A stretch of DNA of 64,000 nucleotides from Chondrilla cf. caribensis. Taxonomy: Eukaryota > Porifera > Demospongiae > Chondrillida > Chondrillidae. A model generated the notes under the pieces. That model did no database searches, had not been told where the DNA came from, and worked only from the letters and a program-made list of their open reading frames with translations. Shown piece after piece: positions 35,901 to 51,500 of the stretch (position 1 is its first letter; every line of letters begins with the position of its first letter). The stretch covers positions 3,641,509-3,705,508 of the forward strand of contig OZ026553.1 in assembly GCA_964020155.1 (NCBI GenBank). The letters run 5' to 3'. Made by a program: the position numbers and the translations under genes.

Positions 35901-38900
35901 TTAGGTGGTCCATAACCCCAGCTACATTCGAAGGTGCTTATTATATTTTCAATGTACGTATGGGCGAGTATAAGAGAAAAAACACTAAGCACCTTTTTGC
36001 ATAGCTCATGGGTGAGGGGGCGTGTCAACTTGATATTGTAGACAGACCTACCTGGGGATGTCAACTAACTTTTGAAGCAATTCCCATCTCAAAAGGTGGC
36101 CTATAACCCCAGCTACATTGGAAGGTACTTAATATATTTTCAATGTATGAGAGAGTATAGGAGAGAAAACGCTAAGCACCTTTTTGCATAGCTCATGGGT
36201 GAGGGTGTGTGTCAATTTGATAATTTAGACAGACCTAGCTGAAGACGTGAACTAACTTCTGAAACAATTCCCATCTCATTAGGTGGTCCGTAACTCCAGC
36301 TACATTCCAAGGTGCTTAATATATTTTCAATGTATGGGGGAGTATAGGAGAGAAAACGCTAAGCACCTTTTTGCATAGCTCATGGGGGAGGAGGTGTGTC
36401 AACTTGATATTTTAGACAGACCTAGCTGAAGACATGATCTAACTTCTAAAACAATTCCCATCTCAATAGGTGGCCTGTAACCCCAGCTACATTCGAAGGT
36501 GCTGAATATTTTTTCATTGTATCGGAGGGGATAGGCAAGAGAACGCTAAGCACCTTTTTGCATAGCTCATGGGGGAGGGTGTGTGTCAATGTGATATTTT
36601 AGACAGACCTAGCTGGGGACGTAATCTAACTTCTGAAACAATTCCCATCTCAATAGGTAGCCCGCAACCTCGGCTACATTTGAAGGTGCTTAATATATTT
36701 TCAATGTATGGGCGAGTATAGGAGAGAAATCGCTAAGCACCTTTTTGCATAGCTCATGGAGGAGGGGGCGTGTTAACGTGATATTTTAGACAGACCTAGC
36801 TGGGTACGTAATCTAACTTCTGAAACAATTCCCATCTCAATAGGTAGCCCGCAACTTCAGCTACATTGGAAGGTGCTTAATATATTTTCAATGTATGGGC
36901 GAGTATAGGAGAGAAAACGCTAAGCACCTTTTTGCATAGCCCATGGAGGAGGGGGCGAGTCAACTTGATATTTTGGACAGACCTAGCTGGGGACGTAATC
37001 TAACTTCTGAAACAATTCCCATCTTAATAGCTAGCCCGCAACTTCAGCTACATTGGAAGGTACTTAATATATTTTCAATGTACGTACGTATGGGAGAGTA
37101 TAGGAGAGAAAACGCTAAGCACCTTTTTGCATAGCTCATGGGTGAGGGGGGCGTGTCAACTTGATATTTTAGACAGACCTAGCTGGGGATGTCAACTAAC
37201 TTTTGAAGCAATTCCCATCTCAATAAGTGGCCTGTAACCCTAGCTACATTCGAAGGTGCTTAATATATTTTCAATGTATGGGAGAGTATAGGAGAGAAAA
37301 CGCTAAGCACCTTTTTGCATAGCTCATGGGTGAGGAGGCGAGTCAACTTGATATTTTAGACAGGCCTAGCTGAAGACATGATCTAACTTCTAAAACAATT
37401 CCCATCTCAATAGGTAGCCCGTAACCCCAGCTACATTCGAAGGTGTTGAATATTTTTTCATTGTATGGGAGGGGATAGGCGAGAGAACGCTAAGCACCTT
37501 TTTCATAGCTCATGGGGGAGGGTGTGTGTGAATGTGATATTTTAGACAGACCTAGCTGGGGACGTAATCTAACTTCTGAAACAATTCCCATCTCAATAGG
37601 TAGCCCGCAACTTCAGCTACATTGGAAGGTGCTTAATATATTTTCAATGTATGGGCGAGTATAGGAGAGAAATCGCTAAGCACCTTTTTGCATAGCTCAT
37701 GGAGGAGGGGGCGTGTTAACGTGATATTTTAGACAGACCTAGCTGGGGATGTAATCTAACTTCTGAAACAATTCCCATCTCAATAGGTAGCCCGCAACTT
37801 CAGCTACATTGGAAGGTGCTTAATATATTTTCAATGTATGGGAGAATATAGGAGAGAAAACGCTAAGCACCTTTTTGCATAGCCCATGGAGGAGGGGGCA
37901 AGTCAACTTGATATTTTAGACAGACCTAGCTGGGGACGTAATCTAACTTCTGAAACAATTCCCATCTCAATAGGTAGCCCGCAACCTCGGTTATATTTGA
38001 AGGTGCTTAATATATTTTCAATGTATGGGCGAGTATAGGAGAGAAAATGCTAAGCACCTTTTTGCATAGCCCATGGAGGAGGGGCCGTGTCAATGTGATA
38101 TTTTAGACAAACCTAGCTGGGGACGTAATCTAACTTCTGAAACAATTCCTATCTCAATAGCTAGCCCGCAACTTCAGCTACATTGGAAGGTTCTATATAT
38201 ATTTCCAATGTATGGGTGAGTATAGGAGAGAAAACGCTAAGCACCTTTTTGCATAGCTCATGGGTGAGGGGGCGTGTCAACTTGATATTTTAGACAGACC
38301 TATCTGGGGATGTCAGCTAACGTTTGAAGCAATTCCCATCTCAATAAGTGGCCTGTAACCCTAGCTACATTCGAAGGTTCTTAATATATTTTCAATGTAT
38401 GGGAGAGTATAGGAGAGAAAACGCTAAGCACCTTTTTGCATAGCTCATGGGGGACGGGGCATGTCAACTTGATATTTTAGACAGACCTACCTGGGGATGT
38501 CAACTAACATTTGAAGCAATTCCCATCTCATTAGGTGGCCCGTAACCCTAGCCACATTCGAAGGTGCTTAATATATTTTCAATGTATGGGAGAGTATAGG
38601 AGAGAAAACGCTAAGCACCTTTTTGCATAGCTCATGGGTGAGGAGGCGCGTCAACTTGATTTTTTAGACAGACCTAGCTGGGTACGTAATCTAACTTCTG
38701 AAACAATTCCCATCTCAATAGGTGGCCCGTAACTCCAGCAGCTACATTCGAAGGTGCTTAATATATTTTCAATGTATGGGCGAGTATAGGAGAGAAAACA
38801 CTAAGCACCTTTTTGCATAGCCGAAGGTGGAGGGGGTGTGTCAACTTGATATTTTAGACAAAAATAGCTAAAGACATGAACTAACTTCTCAATTAATTCC

Positions 38901-39343
38901 CATCTCATTAGATGGCCTGTGACTCCAGCTACAATCGAAGGTGCTTAATATATTTTCAGTGTATGGGCGAGTATAGAAGAGAAAACGCTAAGCACCTATT
39001 TGCATAGCTCATGGGTGAGGGGGTGTGTCAATATGATATTTCAGACAGACCTAGCTAGGGACGTCAACTAACTTCAGAAACAATTCCCATCTCATTAGGT
39101 GGCCCATAACTCCAGCTACATTCGAAGGTCCTTAATATATTTTCATTGTATTGGAGGGTATAGGAGAGATAATGCTAAGCAACTTTTAGTGCAACCATGG
39201 GGGAGGGGGCGTGACAATATGATATTTTAGACAGACCTAGCTGGGGATATGAACTAACTTCTAAAACAATTCCCATCTCAATAGGTGGCCTGTAACCCCA
39301 GCTACATTCAGAGGTGCTTAATATTTTTCGAAGAGAAATAATT
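29986..39343 (+). repeat. 187-bp satellite array 3, right block (~50 monomers)
   Basis: Long array with higher-order structure. The ten-monomer block starting near 33002 recurs almost unchanged 1869 bp later (from about 34871). Monomer subtypes alternate, for example GGGGATGTCAACT versus GGGGACGTAATCT versus GAAGACATGATCT at the same position. Confidence 0.95.
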
Positions 39344-40252
39344 TAACCCATCTTAGTATATAATGTACGTGGTGAGCCAGGCAACTTTATTTTGTCATCA
39401 TGATGGATTTTGTGTGTACTAGATACTCAATAGTTGGCTCTGATGTCGTATGTGTATTGACGTTGACCATTGGTAAGTCCTAGCACCTTCTGGTGTGGTG
39501 TACTCAATTGATAATTATTGATCGATTGATTGATTGATTGATATAATAAGCAAAAGAAACAGTTACTCTTGCATGTATTGGACCCCGCCTGTGCCACATG
39601 TGCATAGTGTGTGCATGGGAGGGTGTGTGCAAGGTGCAGTGTGTGTATAGTAAAGTGTATGCACCGTAAAGGTAGTGGCATTTGTCTCAACTATGTACCA
39701 ACATATACACTGCTGGATTGATTACTCATTAATTATTATTGATTTTGTGTATTGTAGATGACATACATTCAGTGTCTAATGATTGTACATTTGGTGTAAA
39801 TATATGAGAATATGAGAAGCACATTCACTTCATGAGATGAGTCAAGATGGTGCAGTGCATTGGTGACTTGCACTAATGTAATTTTGCAATTGTCCAGAAG
39901 TAACATCTTTAATCCTTTATGCTTAATCACTGAAACAATACGACTATATATTATATTATTCGGATTCACTTATATAAAATTATCCAATTATCTCAATGCA
40001 CACATTGATGCAGTACATGGTGCTAGTGCTGGTTATATTAAAAAGTATATCACTCAATATTATCTAATGATTGTATTGTTACATATAGCATGCAATGTCA
40101 TTTCATTATTATTATTAAATAAATGCACATACAGTGTATTTCAAGCATTCAAATTTATAACAATTGATGGTACGGATTCCAGGAAACAGTTAAATTAATA
40201 TGCTTTACGTACAATATGCTATACATAAGATAGAATGTAAAATAAAATTAAT

Positions 40253-41405
40253 ATGCTTCTTTGCAATTGAAGTCCGATAAGTTACACATCTTCCATGTCC
40301 TCTCATTCAAACTTGCACCTCTCTCTGCCACACTTTACGCGTGCCCAGGGCATCCGACGAGGACGGGGAGGTGCTTCATGCCCCGTGGCCAAGGAGAACA
40401 TGCCACTTGCCACCACGCCTCAGCTGTTGATGTCATCGCACGTGTAGTCAACATCAAGCCATCGTCCCATGATATAGGGTGGTGGACTGGCTTCTCGGGA
40501 GGTCCAGATTTCAGAGCCGTGATCTTTTACGTCTGGCACACCGAGTATCACGGACGCCAGTCACCGATGTGGTCCTTTGTGACTGGATAGCTTCATGGGC
40601 CCGGAGACCCAAGAATCACGGATTTACCACCAATCCACGAACCAGAAGACAGATGAGCTGACTTCACATCGGTAATCATCAGAGTCAAGCCGGCAGGACA
40701 CACATCAAACAGCGCAGCAGCTTCCTCAACGCGATGACAAGAGACTCCCCGGTAGGGCCCAAAACCTAAACTAGTGTAGCATGTCTGGACCCTACTATAG
40801 CCGCATGCGCATGCTGTGTGCATAGGAGGGTGTGTGCAAGGCGCAGTGTGTGCATAGTAAAGTGTATGCAGCGTAAAGGTAATATGGCACGGCCTAACTT
40901 ACGTGTGTGCGCCCGAAGGCAATAATAAAGGAAAAAGGGTGGTGAGCAGAGAGCCGCGTGGTTCCGACAACATAGCCTTCGCAGGAATCTACTTACAGGA
41001 CCCCTAGGGGAGACTAGCCGACCATGATCCCAGGCACCGCCCGCCTCCGAAGAGGACGGACGCCCAAACCTCGTCCGAGAACACTCGAGAGACCCGACGA
41101 CTCACAGGAGACCGGGACGTGTGAACTCCATGCGTGATCAAACAGCGAACCGAAGAAGGAGAGGGTAGAACAGCTAACCACGCTTGCGCTCGGGGCACCC
41201 CCTCCAATTCGAATCCTCCAGCATCTGCAGCTTCCCCAGCACGGATCTACTCACGAAGAAAATGGACGCGACGTGATCTTTTATAGTTCGAGGTTTTGGC
41301 GGTTCCCAAACGATGAATATTGATTTGACGGTGCTGTGTGATGTTGTGCCAGACCCTAGGCGCCGGCAACAGCAGACGCATGACTCTAGCCATGATTGTC
41401 ACTTT
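40253..41405. other. GC-rich core of cassette C3
   Basis: Same content as the other cores. Single-base differences include GTCAAGCCGG in place of GTCAGGCCGG. Function unknown. Confidence 0.5.
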
Positions 41406-41611
41406 GTCACAACATGCTCCGAACACTAAACAAACATCCCATTTCTAAATAAACATGCATGTTTCAAACTATAAACAATCATGTTCCAAACTGTAAACAT
41501 ACATGTTTCAAACTTCAAACAATCATGTTCCAAACTGTAAACAAACATGTTTTCTATGCATGTGTATGGATGTGCATTTGCATATGCTGTTAGATGTGCA
41601 TGTGCATGTAT

Positions 41612-41788
<177 letters not shown>

Positions 41789-42575
41789 ATGTGTGTGTGT
41801 GCCTGCTTGCCTGCCTGTCTGCCTGCATTCATGTGTTCCTGAATGTGTATGTATGGCACATCTTGCTATCACATGGATACTGGTGGATCTGTGGGGACCA
41901 GTAATAAATTTAACATTATCTAGCTATTCACCACCAGCTCCATAGTAGATGCAGGAGAGTGTACATGCATCAGTATTTGTGTTATTAATTTTCATATGTA
42001 TACTTGTATATACAATGATGTTTGTAAATGTCTACTATGATGGTAAACACAATGATATAGCATGCATTTCAACATCACTGACTCCATTTGGTAAATTACC
42101 ATACATATGTATGCATGATATATGTGTGTGAGTGCATGTAAGTGCACGTGTGTACATATGGATGCAAGTATGAGTCTGTGCATATATTATTGTGCATGAG
42201 CGTGAGTGTGTGTAGTACATACAGTATTGGTTATAATCCTATTATGTAGCCGGAGTATCATAATTTGTGACAATTCTTTTGGTGCAGTGGACCTCCTGGC
42301 AAAGCAGCGTAAAGGAACCTCTTTTTGCAATTGAAGTGGGCCATGTATGAATCTGCAGCTACAGTGTGACGTACATTCTAATAAATAATTTATATCGGCA
42401 ATACTTTATTATACCTGATTGTATAATGTTAATATACTGTTAAACATGATCTATTATTATGACGACATTCTGCACAATGCACAACTTGCGTACATACATG
42501 CTGCAAGAGTACTCACTGTATGCGTGATTTGATATTGATAACAAAGAGTAAATGTCCAATAATTACATAAATGTA

Positions 42576-45500
42576 GCTAACCCGTAACCCCAGCTACATT
42601 CGGAGGTACTTAATATTATTTCATTGCATGGGAGAGTTAAGGAGAGAAAATGCTAAGCACTTTCTTACATAGCTCATGCGGTAGGGGTCGTGTCAACTTG
42701 ATATTTTAGACAGACCTAGCTGGGAATGTGAAATAACTTCTGAAACAATTCGGATCTTCGTAGCTAACCTGTAACCCCATCTACATTCAGAGGTGCTTAA
42801 TTTTTTTCAACGTATGGCAGAGTATAGGAGAGAAAACGCTAAGCACATTTTGCATAGCTCATGGGGTAGGGGACATGTCAACATGATATTTCAGATAGAC
42901 CTAGCTAGGGATGTGAACTACCTTGTGAAACAATTCAAATTTTCGTAGCTAACCCGTAACTCCAGCTACATTGGGAGGTACTAAATATTTTTTCAATGTA
43001 TTGGATAGCATAAGAGAATAAATGTTAAGCACCTTTTTGAATAGCTCATGGGAACGTGGGTGTGTCAACGTGATATTATCACCAGACTAACGAAACAATT
43101 CCCATCTCTGTAGCTAACCTATAACCCGAGCTACATTCGGACGGGGCTTAATATTTTTTCAATGTATTGGAGAATATAGGAGAGAAAACGCTAAGCAGCT
43201 TTGTGCATAGCTCATGGGTGAGGAGGCATGTCAACTTGATACTTTAGACAGATGTAGTCGGAGACATGACATAACGTCTGAAACAATTTCCATATTAATA
43301 GGTGGCCCGTAACTCCAGCTACATTCGAAGGTGCTTAATAGTTTTTCATTGTATGGGAGAGTATAGGAGAGTAAACGCTAAGCACCTTTTTGCATAGCTC
43401 ATGGGGGAGGTGGGCGTGTCAGCTTGATAATTTAGACAGATCTAGCTGATGACGTGAACTAACTTCTGAAACAATTCCCATCTTAATAGGTGGTCCGTAA
43501 CTCCAGCTACATTCGAAGGTGCTTAATAATATGTTTTAAATGTATGGAAGAGTATAGGAGAGAAAACGCTATGCACCTTTTGCATAGTTCATGGGGGAGA
43601 GGGCATGTCAACTTGATAATTAAACACACGTAGCTGAAGACGTGAACTAACTTCTGAAACAATTCCCATCTCAATAGCCGGCCTGTAACTCCAGCTACAT
43701 ACGAGTATATTAGAGAAAACGCTAAGCACCTTTTTGCATAGCTCATGGGGAGGTGGGCGTGTCAACTTGATATTTTAGACAGACCTAGCTTAAGATGTGA
43801 ACTAACTTCTGAAACAATTCCCATCTCATTAGGTGGCACCTAACTCCAGCTACATTCGAAGGTGCTTATTATGTTTTATATGTATGGGAGAGTATAGGAG
43901 AGAAAATGCTCTATAAGCACCTTTCTGCATAGCTCTTGGGGAGGTGGGCGTGTCAACTTGATATTTTAGACAGACCTAGCTTAAAACGTGAACTAACTTC
44001 TGAAACAATTCCCATCTCATTAGGTGGCGCCTAACTCCAGCTACATTCGAAGGTGCTTATTATGTTTTATATGTATGGGAGAGTATAGGAGAGAAAACGC
44101 TAAGCACCTTTCTGCATAGCTCTTGGGGAGGTGGGCGTGTCAACGTAATATTTTAGACAGTCCTAGCTGAAGACGTGAACCAACTTCTGAAACAATTCCT
44201 ATCTCACTAGGTGGCACCTAACTCCAGCTACATTCGAAGGTGCTTAATATCTTTTATATGTATGGGAGAGTATAGGAAAGAAAATGCTAAGCACCTTTTT
44301 ACATAGCTGAAGGGGGAGGTGGGCGTGTCAACTTGATATTTTAGACAGCCCTAGCTGAAGACGTGAACTAACTTCTGAAACAATTCCAATCTCATTAGGT
44401 GGCACCTAACTCCAGCTACATTCAAAGGTGCTTCATATATTTTTTATGTATGGGAGAGTATAGGAGAGAAAACACTAAGCACCTTTTGCATAGCTCTTGG
44501 GGAGGTGGGTGTGTCAACTTGATATTTTAGACAGACCTATCTGGGGACGTCAACTTACATTTGAAGCAATTCCCATCTCAAAAGGTGGCCTATAACCCCA
44601 GCTACATTCGAAGGTGCTTATTATGTTTTAAATGTATGGGAGAGTATAGGAGAGAAAACGCTAAGCACCTTTTTGCATAGCTCATGGGGAGGTGGGTGTG
44701 TCAACGTGATATTTTAGACAGACCTAGCTGAAGACATGAACCAACTTCTGAAACAATTCCCATCTCAATAGGCGGCCTGTAACTCAAGCTACATTGGAAG
44801 GTGCTTAATATATTTTCAATGTATGGGCGAGTATAGGAGAGAAAACGCTAAGCACCTTTTTGCATAGCTGAAGGGTGAGGGTGTGTGTAAACTTGATATT
44901 TTAGGCATGAATAGCTAAAGACATGAACTAACTCCTGAATCAATTCCCATCTCATTAGGTGGCCTGTGACTCTAGCTTCAATTGAAGGTGCTTAATATAT
45001 TTTCAATGTATGGGCGAGTATAGGAGAGAAAACACTAAGCACCTTTTTGCATAGCTCATGGGGGAGGGGACGTGTCAACTTGATATTTTGGACAGACCTA
45101 GCTGGGGACGTAATCTAACTTCTGAAACAATTCCCATCTCAATAGCTAGCCCGACACTTCAGCTACATTGGAAGGTGCTTAATATATTTTCAATGTATGG
45201 GAGAGTATAGGAGAGAAAACACTAAGCACCTTTTGCATAGCTCTTGGGGAGGTGGGTGTGTCAACTTGATATTTTAGACAGACTTATCTGGGGACGTCAA
45301 CTTACATTTGAAGCAATTCCCATCTCAAAAGGTGGCCTATAACCCCAGCTACATTCGAAGGTGCTTATTATGTTTTAAATGTATGGGAGAGTATAGGAGA
45401 GAAAACGCTAAGCACCTTTTTGCATAGCTCATGGGGAGGTGGGTGTGTCAACGTGATATTTTAGACAGACCTAGCTGAAGACGTGAACCAACTTCTGAAA

Positions 45501-48500
45501 CAATTCCCATCTCAATAGGCGGCCTGTAACTCAAGCTACATTGGAAGGTGCTTAATATATTTTCAATGTATGGGCGAGTATAGGAGAGAAAACGCTAAGC
45601 ACCTTTTTGCATAGCTGAAGGGTGAGGGTGTGTGTAAACTTGATATTTTAGGCATGAATAGCTAAAGACATGAACTAACTCCTGAATCAATTCCCATCTC
45701 ATTAGGTGGCCTGTGACTCTAGCTTCAATTGAAGGTGCTTAATATATTTTCAATGTATGGGCGAGTATAGGAGAGAAAACGCTAAGCACCTTTTTGCATA
45801 GCTCATGGGTGAGGAGGCGTGTCAACGTGATATTTTAGACAGACCTAGCTAGGTACGTAATCTTACTTCTGAAACAATTCCCATCTCAATAGGTGGCCCG
45901 TAACCCCAGCTACATTCGAAGGTGCTTAATATTTTTTCATTGTATGGGCGAGTATAGGAGAGAAATCGCTAAGCACCTTTTTGCATAGCTCATGGAGGAG
46001 GGGGCGTGTCAATGTGATATTTTAGACAGTCCTAGCTGGGTACGTAATCTAACTTCTGAAACAATTCCCATCTCAATAGGTAGCCGGCAACTCCGGCTAC
46101 ATTTGAAGGTGCTTAATATATTTTCAATGTATGGGCGAGTATAGGAGAGAAATCGCTAAGCACCTTTTTGCATAGCTCATGGAGGAGGGGGCGTGTCAAT
46201 GTGATATTTAGACAGACCTAGCTGGGGACGTAATCTAACTTCTGAAACAATTCCCATCTCAATAGGTAGCCCGCAACTTCAGCTACATTGGAAGGTGCTT
46301 AATAGATTTTCAATGTATGGGCGAGTATAAGAGAGAAAACGCTAAGCACCTTTTTGCATAGCTCAGGGGTGAGGGGGCGTGTCAACTTGATATTTTAGAC
46401 AGACCTATCTGGGGATGTCAACTAACTTTTGAAGCAATTCCCATCTCAATAAGTGGGCTGTAACCCTAGCTACATTCGAAGGTGCTTAATATTTTTTCAT
46501 TGTATGGGAGAGTATAGGAGAGAAAACGCTAAGCACCTTTTTGCATATTTCATGGGGGAGGGGGCGTGTCAATGTAATATTTTAAATAGACCTAGCTGAA
46601 GACGTGATCTAACTTCTGAAACAATTCCTATCTCATTAGGTGGTCCATAACCCCAGCTACATTGGAAGGTGCTTAATATATTTTCAATGTATGGGAGAGT
46701 ATAGGAGAGAAAATGCTAAGCACCTTTTTGCATAGCTGAAGGGTGAGGGGGTGTTTCAATGTGATACTTTAGACAGACCTAGCTGGGGACGTAATCTAAC
46801 TTCTGAAACAATTCCCATCTCAATAGGCGGCCCGTAACTCAAGCTACATTGGAAGGTGCTTAATATATTTTCAATGTATGGGAGAGTATAGGAGAGAAAA
46901 CACTAAGTACCTTTTTGCATAGCTCATGGGTGAGGAGGCACGTCAACGTGATATTTTAGACAGACCTAGCTGGGGACGTGAACTAACTTCTGAAACAATT
47001 CCCATCTCAATAGGTGGCCCGTAACCCCAGCTACATTCGAAGGTGCTTAATATTTTTTCATTGTATGGGAGGGGATAGGAGAGAAAATGCTAAGTACCTT
47101 TTTGCATAGCTCATGGGGGAGGGGGCGTGTCAATATGATATTTTAGACAGACCTAGCTGGGTACATAATCTAACTTCTGAAACAATTCCCATCTCAATAG
47201 GTAGCCCGCAACTTCGGCTAAATTTGAAGGTGCTTAATATATATTCAATGCATGGGCGAGTATAGGAGAGAAAACACTAAGTACCTTTTTGCATAGCTCA
47301 TGGGTGAGGAGGCACGTCAACGTGATATTTTAGACAGACCTAGCTGGGGACGTAATCTAACTTCTGAAACAATTCCTATCTCATTAGGTGGTCCATAACC
47401 CCAGCTACATTGGAAGGTGCTTAATATATTTTCAATGTATGGGCGAGTATAGGAGAGAAAACGCTAAGCACCTTTTTGCATAGCTCATGGGGAAGGGGGC
47501 GTGTCAGCTTGATACTTTAGACAGACCTACCTGGGGATGTCAACTTACTTTTGAAGCAATTCCCATCTCAAAAGGTGGCCTATAACCCCAGCTACATTGG
47601 AAGGTACTTAATATATTTTCAATGTATGGGAGAGTATAGGAGAGAAAACGCTAAGCACCTTTTTGCATAGCTCATGGGTGAGGTGGCGTGTCAATGTGAT
47701 ATTATAGACAGACCTAGCTGGGTACGTAATCTAACTTTTGAAACAATTCCCATCTCAATAGGCGGCCTGTAACTCAAGCTACATTGGAAGGTACTTAATA
47801 TATTTTCAATGTATGGGAGAGTACGTATAGGAGAGAAAACACTAAGCACCTTTTTGCATAGCTCATGGGGGAGGGGGTGTGTCAACTTGATATTATAGAC
47901 AGACCTAGCTGGGTACGTAATCTAACTTTTGAAACAATTCCCATCTCAATAGGCGGCCTGTAACTCAAGCTACATTGGAAGGTGCTTAATATATTTTCAA
48001 TGTATGGGAGAGTATAGGAGAGAAAACACTAAGCACCTTTTTGCATAGCTCATGGGTGAGGAGGCGTGTCAACGTGATATTTTAGACAGTCCTAGCTGGG
48101 TACGTAATGTAATTTCTGAAACAATTCCCATCTCAATAGGTGGCCCGTAACCCCAGCTACATTCGAAGGTGCTCAATATTTTTTCATTGTATGGGAGGGG
48201 ATAGGAGAGAAAACGCTAAGCACCTTTTTGCATAGCTCATGGGTGAGGAGGCGTGTCAACGTGATATTTTAGACAGTCCTAGCTGGGTACATAATCTAAC
48301 TTCTGAAACAATTCCCATCTCAATAGGTAGCCCGCAACTTCAGCTACATTGGAAGGTGCTTAATATATTTTCAATGTATGGGAGAGTATAGGAGAGAAAA
48401 CGCTAAGCACCTTTTTGCATAGCCCATGGAGGAGGGGGCGAGTCAACTTGATATTTTAGACAGACCTAGCTGGGGACGTAATCTAACTTCTGAAATAATT

Positions 48501-51500
48501 CCCATCTCAATAGCTAGCCCGCAACTTCAGCTACATTGGAAGGTACTTAATATATTTTCAATGTATGGGCGAGTATAGGAGAGAAAACGCTAAGCACCTT
48601 TTTGCATAGCTCATGGGGGAGGGGGCGTGTCAACTTGATATTTTAGACAGACCTATCTGGGGATGTCAACTAACTTTTGAAGCAATTCCCATCTCAATAA
48701 GTGGCCTGTAACCCTGGCTACATTCGAAGGTGCTTAATATTTTTTCATTGTATGGGAGAGTATAGGAGAGAAAACGCTAAGCACCTTTTTGCATAGCTCA
48801 TGGGGGAGGGGGTGTGTCAACGTGATATTTTAGACAGACCTAGCTGGGGACGTAATCTAACTTCTGAAACAATTCCTATCTCATTAGGTGGTCCATAACC
48901 CCAGCTACATTGGAAGGTGCTTAATATATTTTCAATGTATGGGCGAGTACGTATAGGAGAGAAAACGCTAAGCACCTTTTTGCATAGCTCATGGGGAAGG
49001 GGGCGTGTCAGCTTGATACTTTAGACAGACCTACCTGGGGATGTCAACTTACTTTTGAAGCAATTCCCATCTCAAAAGGTGGCCTATAACCCCAGCTACA
49101 TTGGAAGGTACTTAATATATTTTCAATGTATGGGAGAGTATAGGAGAGAAAACGCTAAGCACCTTTTTGCATAGCTCATGGGTGAGGTGGCGTGTCAATG
49201 TGATATTATAGACAGACCTAGCTGGGTACGTAATCTAACTTTTGAAACAATTCCCATCTCAATAGGCGGCCTGTAACTCAAGCTACATTGGAAGGTACTT
49301 AATATATTTTCAATGTATGGGAGAGTATAGGAGAGAAAACACTAAGCACCTTTTTGCATAGCTCATGGGGGAGGGGGTGTGTCAACTTGATATTATAGAC
49401 AGACCTAGCTGGGTACGTAATCTAACTTTTGAAACAATTCCCATCTCAATAGGCGGCCTGTAACTCAAGCTACATTGGAAGGTGCTTAATATATTTTCAA
49501 TGTATGGGAGAGTATAGGAGAGAAAACACTAAGCACCTTTTTGCATAGCTCATGGGTGAGGAGGCGTGTCAACGTGATATTTTAGACAGTCCTAGCTGGG
49601 TACGTAATGTAATTTCTGAAACAATTCCCATCTCAATAGGTGGCCCGTAACCCCAGCTACATTCGAAGGTGCTCAATATTTTTTCATTGTATGGGAGGGG
49701 ATAGGAGAGAAAACGCTAAGCATCTTTTTGCATAGCTGATGGATGAGGTGGCATGTCAACTTGATATTATAAACAGACCTAGCTGGGGACGTAATCTAAC
49801 TTCTGAAACAATTCCCATCTCAATAGGTAGCCCGCAACCTTGGCTACATTTGAAGGTGCTCAATATATTTTCAATGTATGGGCCAGTATAGGAGAGAAAA
49901 CGCTAAGCACCTTTTTGCATAGCTCATGGGTGAGGAGGCGTGTCAGCGTGATATTTTAGACAGTCCTAGCTGGGTACGTAATCTAATTTCTGAAACAATT
50001 CCCATCTCAATAGGTGGCCCTTAACCCCAGCTACATTCGAAGGTGCTCAATATTTTTTCATTGTATGGGAGGGGATAGGAGAGAAAATGCTAAGCATCTT
50101 TTTGCATAGCTGATGGATGAGGTGGCATGTCAACTTGATATTATAAACAGACCTAGCTGGGGACGTAATCTAACTTCTGAAACAATTCCCATCTCAATAG
50201 GTAGCCCGCAACCTCGGCTACATTTGAAGGTGCTCAATATATTTTCAATGTATTGGCGAGTATAGGAGAGAAAACGCTAAGCACCTTTTTGCATAGCTCA
50301 TGGGTGAGGAGGCGTGTCAACGTGATATTTTAGACAGTCCTAGCTGGGTACATAATCTAATTTCTGAAACAATTCCCATCTCAATAGGTGGCCCGTAACC
50401 CCAGCTACATTCGAAGGTGCTCAATATTTTTTCATTGTATGGGAGGGGATAGGAGAGAAAACGCTAAGCACCTTTTTGCATAGCTCATGGAGGAGGGGGC
50501 GTGTTAACGTGATATTTTAGACAGACCTAGCTGGGGACGTAATCTAACTTCTGAAACAATTCCCATCTCAATAGGTAGCCCGCAACTTCAGCTACATTGG
50601 AAGGTGCTTAATATATTTTCAATGTATGGGAGAGTATAGGAGAGAAAACGCTAAGCACCTTTTTGCATAGCCCATGGAGGAGGGGGCGAGTCAACTTGAT
50701 ATTTTAGACAGACCTAGCTGGGGACGTAATCTAACTTCTGAAATAATTCCCATCTCAATAGCTAGCCCGCAACTTCAGCTACATTGGAAGGTACTTAATA
50801 TATTTTCAATGTATGGGAGAGTATAGGAGAGAAAACGCTAAGCACCTTTTTGCATAGCTCATGGAGGAGGGGGCGTGTCAACTTGATATTTTAGACAGAC
50901 TTATGTGGGGATGTCAACTAACTATTGAAGCAATTCCCATCTCAATAAGTGGCCTGTAACCCTGGCTACATTCGAAGGTGCTTAATATTTTTTCATTGTA
51001 TGGGAGAGTATAGGAGAGAAAACGCTAAGCACCTTTTTGCATAGCTCATGGGGGAGGGGGCGTGTCAATGTGATATTTTAGACAGACCTACCTGGGGATG
51101 TCAACTTACATTTGAAGCAATTCCCATCTCAAAAGGTGGCCTATAACCCCAGCTACATTGGAAGGTGTTTAATATATTTTCAATGTATGGGAGAGTATAG
51201 GAGAGAAAACGCTAAGCACCTTTTTGCATAGCTCATGGGGAAGGGGGCGTGTCAATGTGATATTTTAGACAGACCTACCTGGGGATGTCAACTTACATTT
51301 GAAGTAATTCCCATCTCAAAAGGCGGCCTATAACCCCAGCTACATTGGAAGGTGTTTAATATATTTTCAATGTACGTATGGGAGAGTATAGGAGAGAAAA
51401 CGCTATGCACCTTTTTGCATAGCTGAAGGGTGAGGGGGTCTTTCAATGTGATACTTTAGACAGACCTAGCTAGGGATGTAATCTAACTTCTGAAACAATT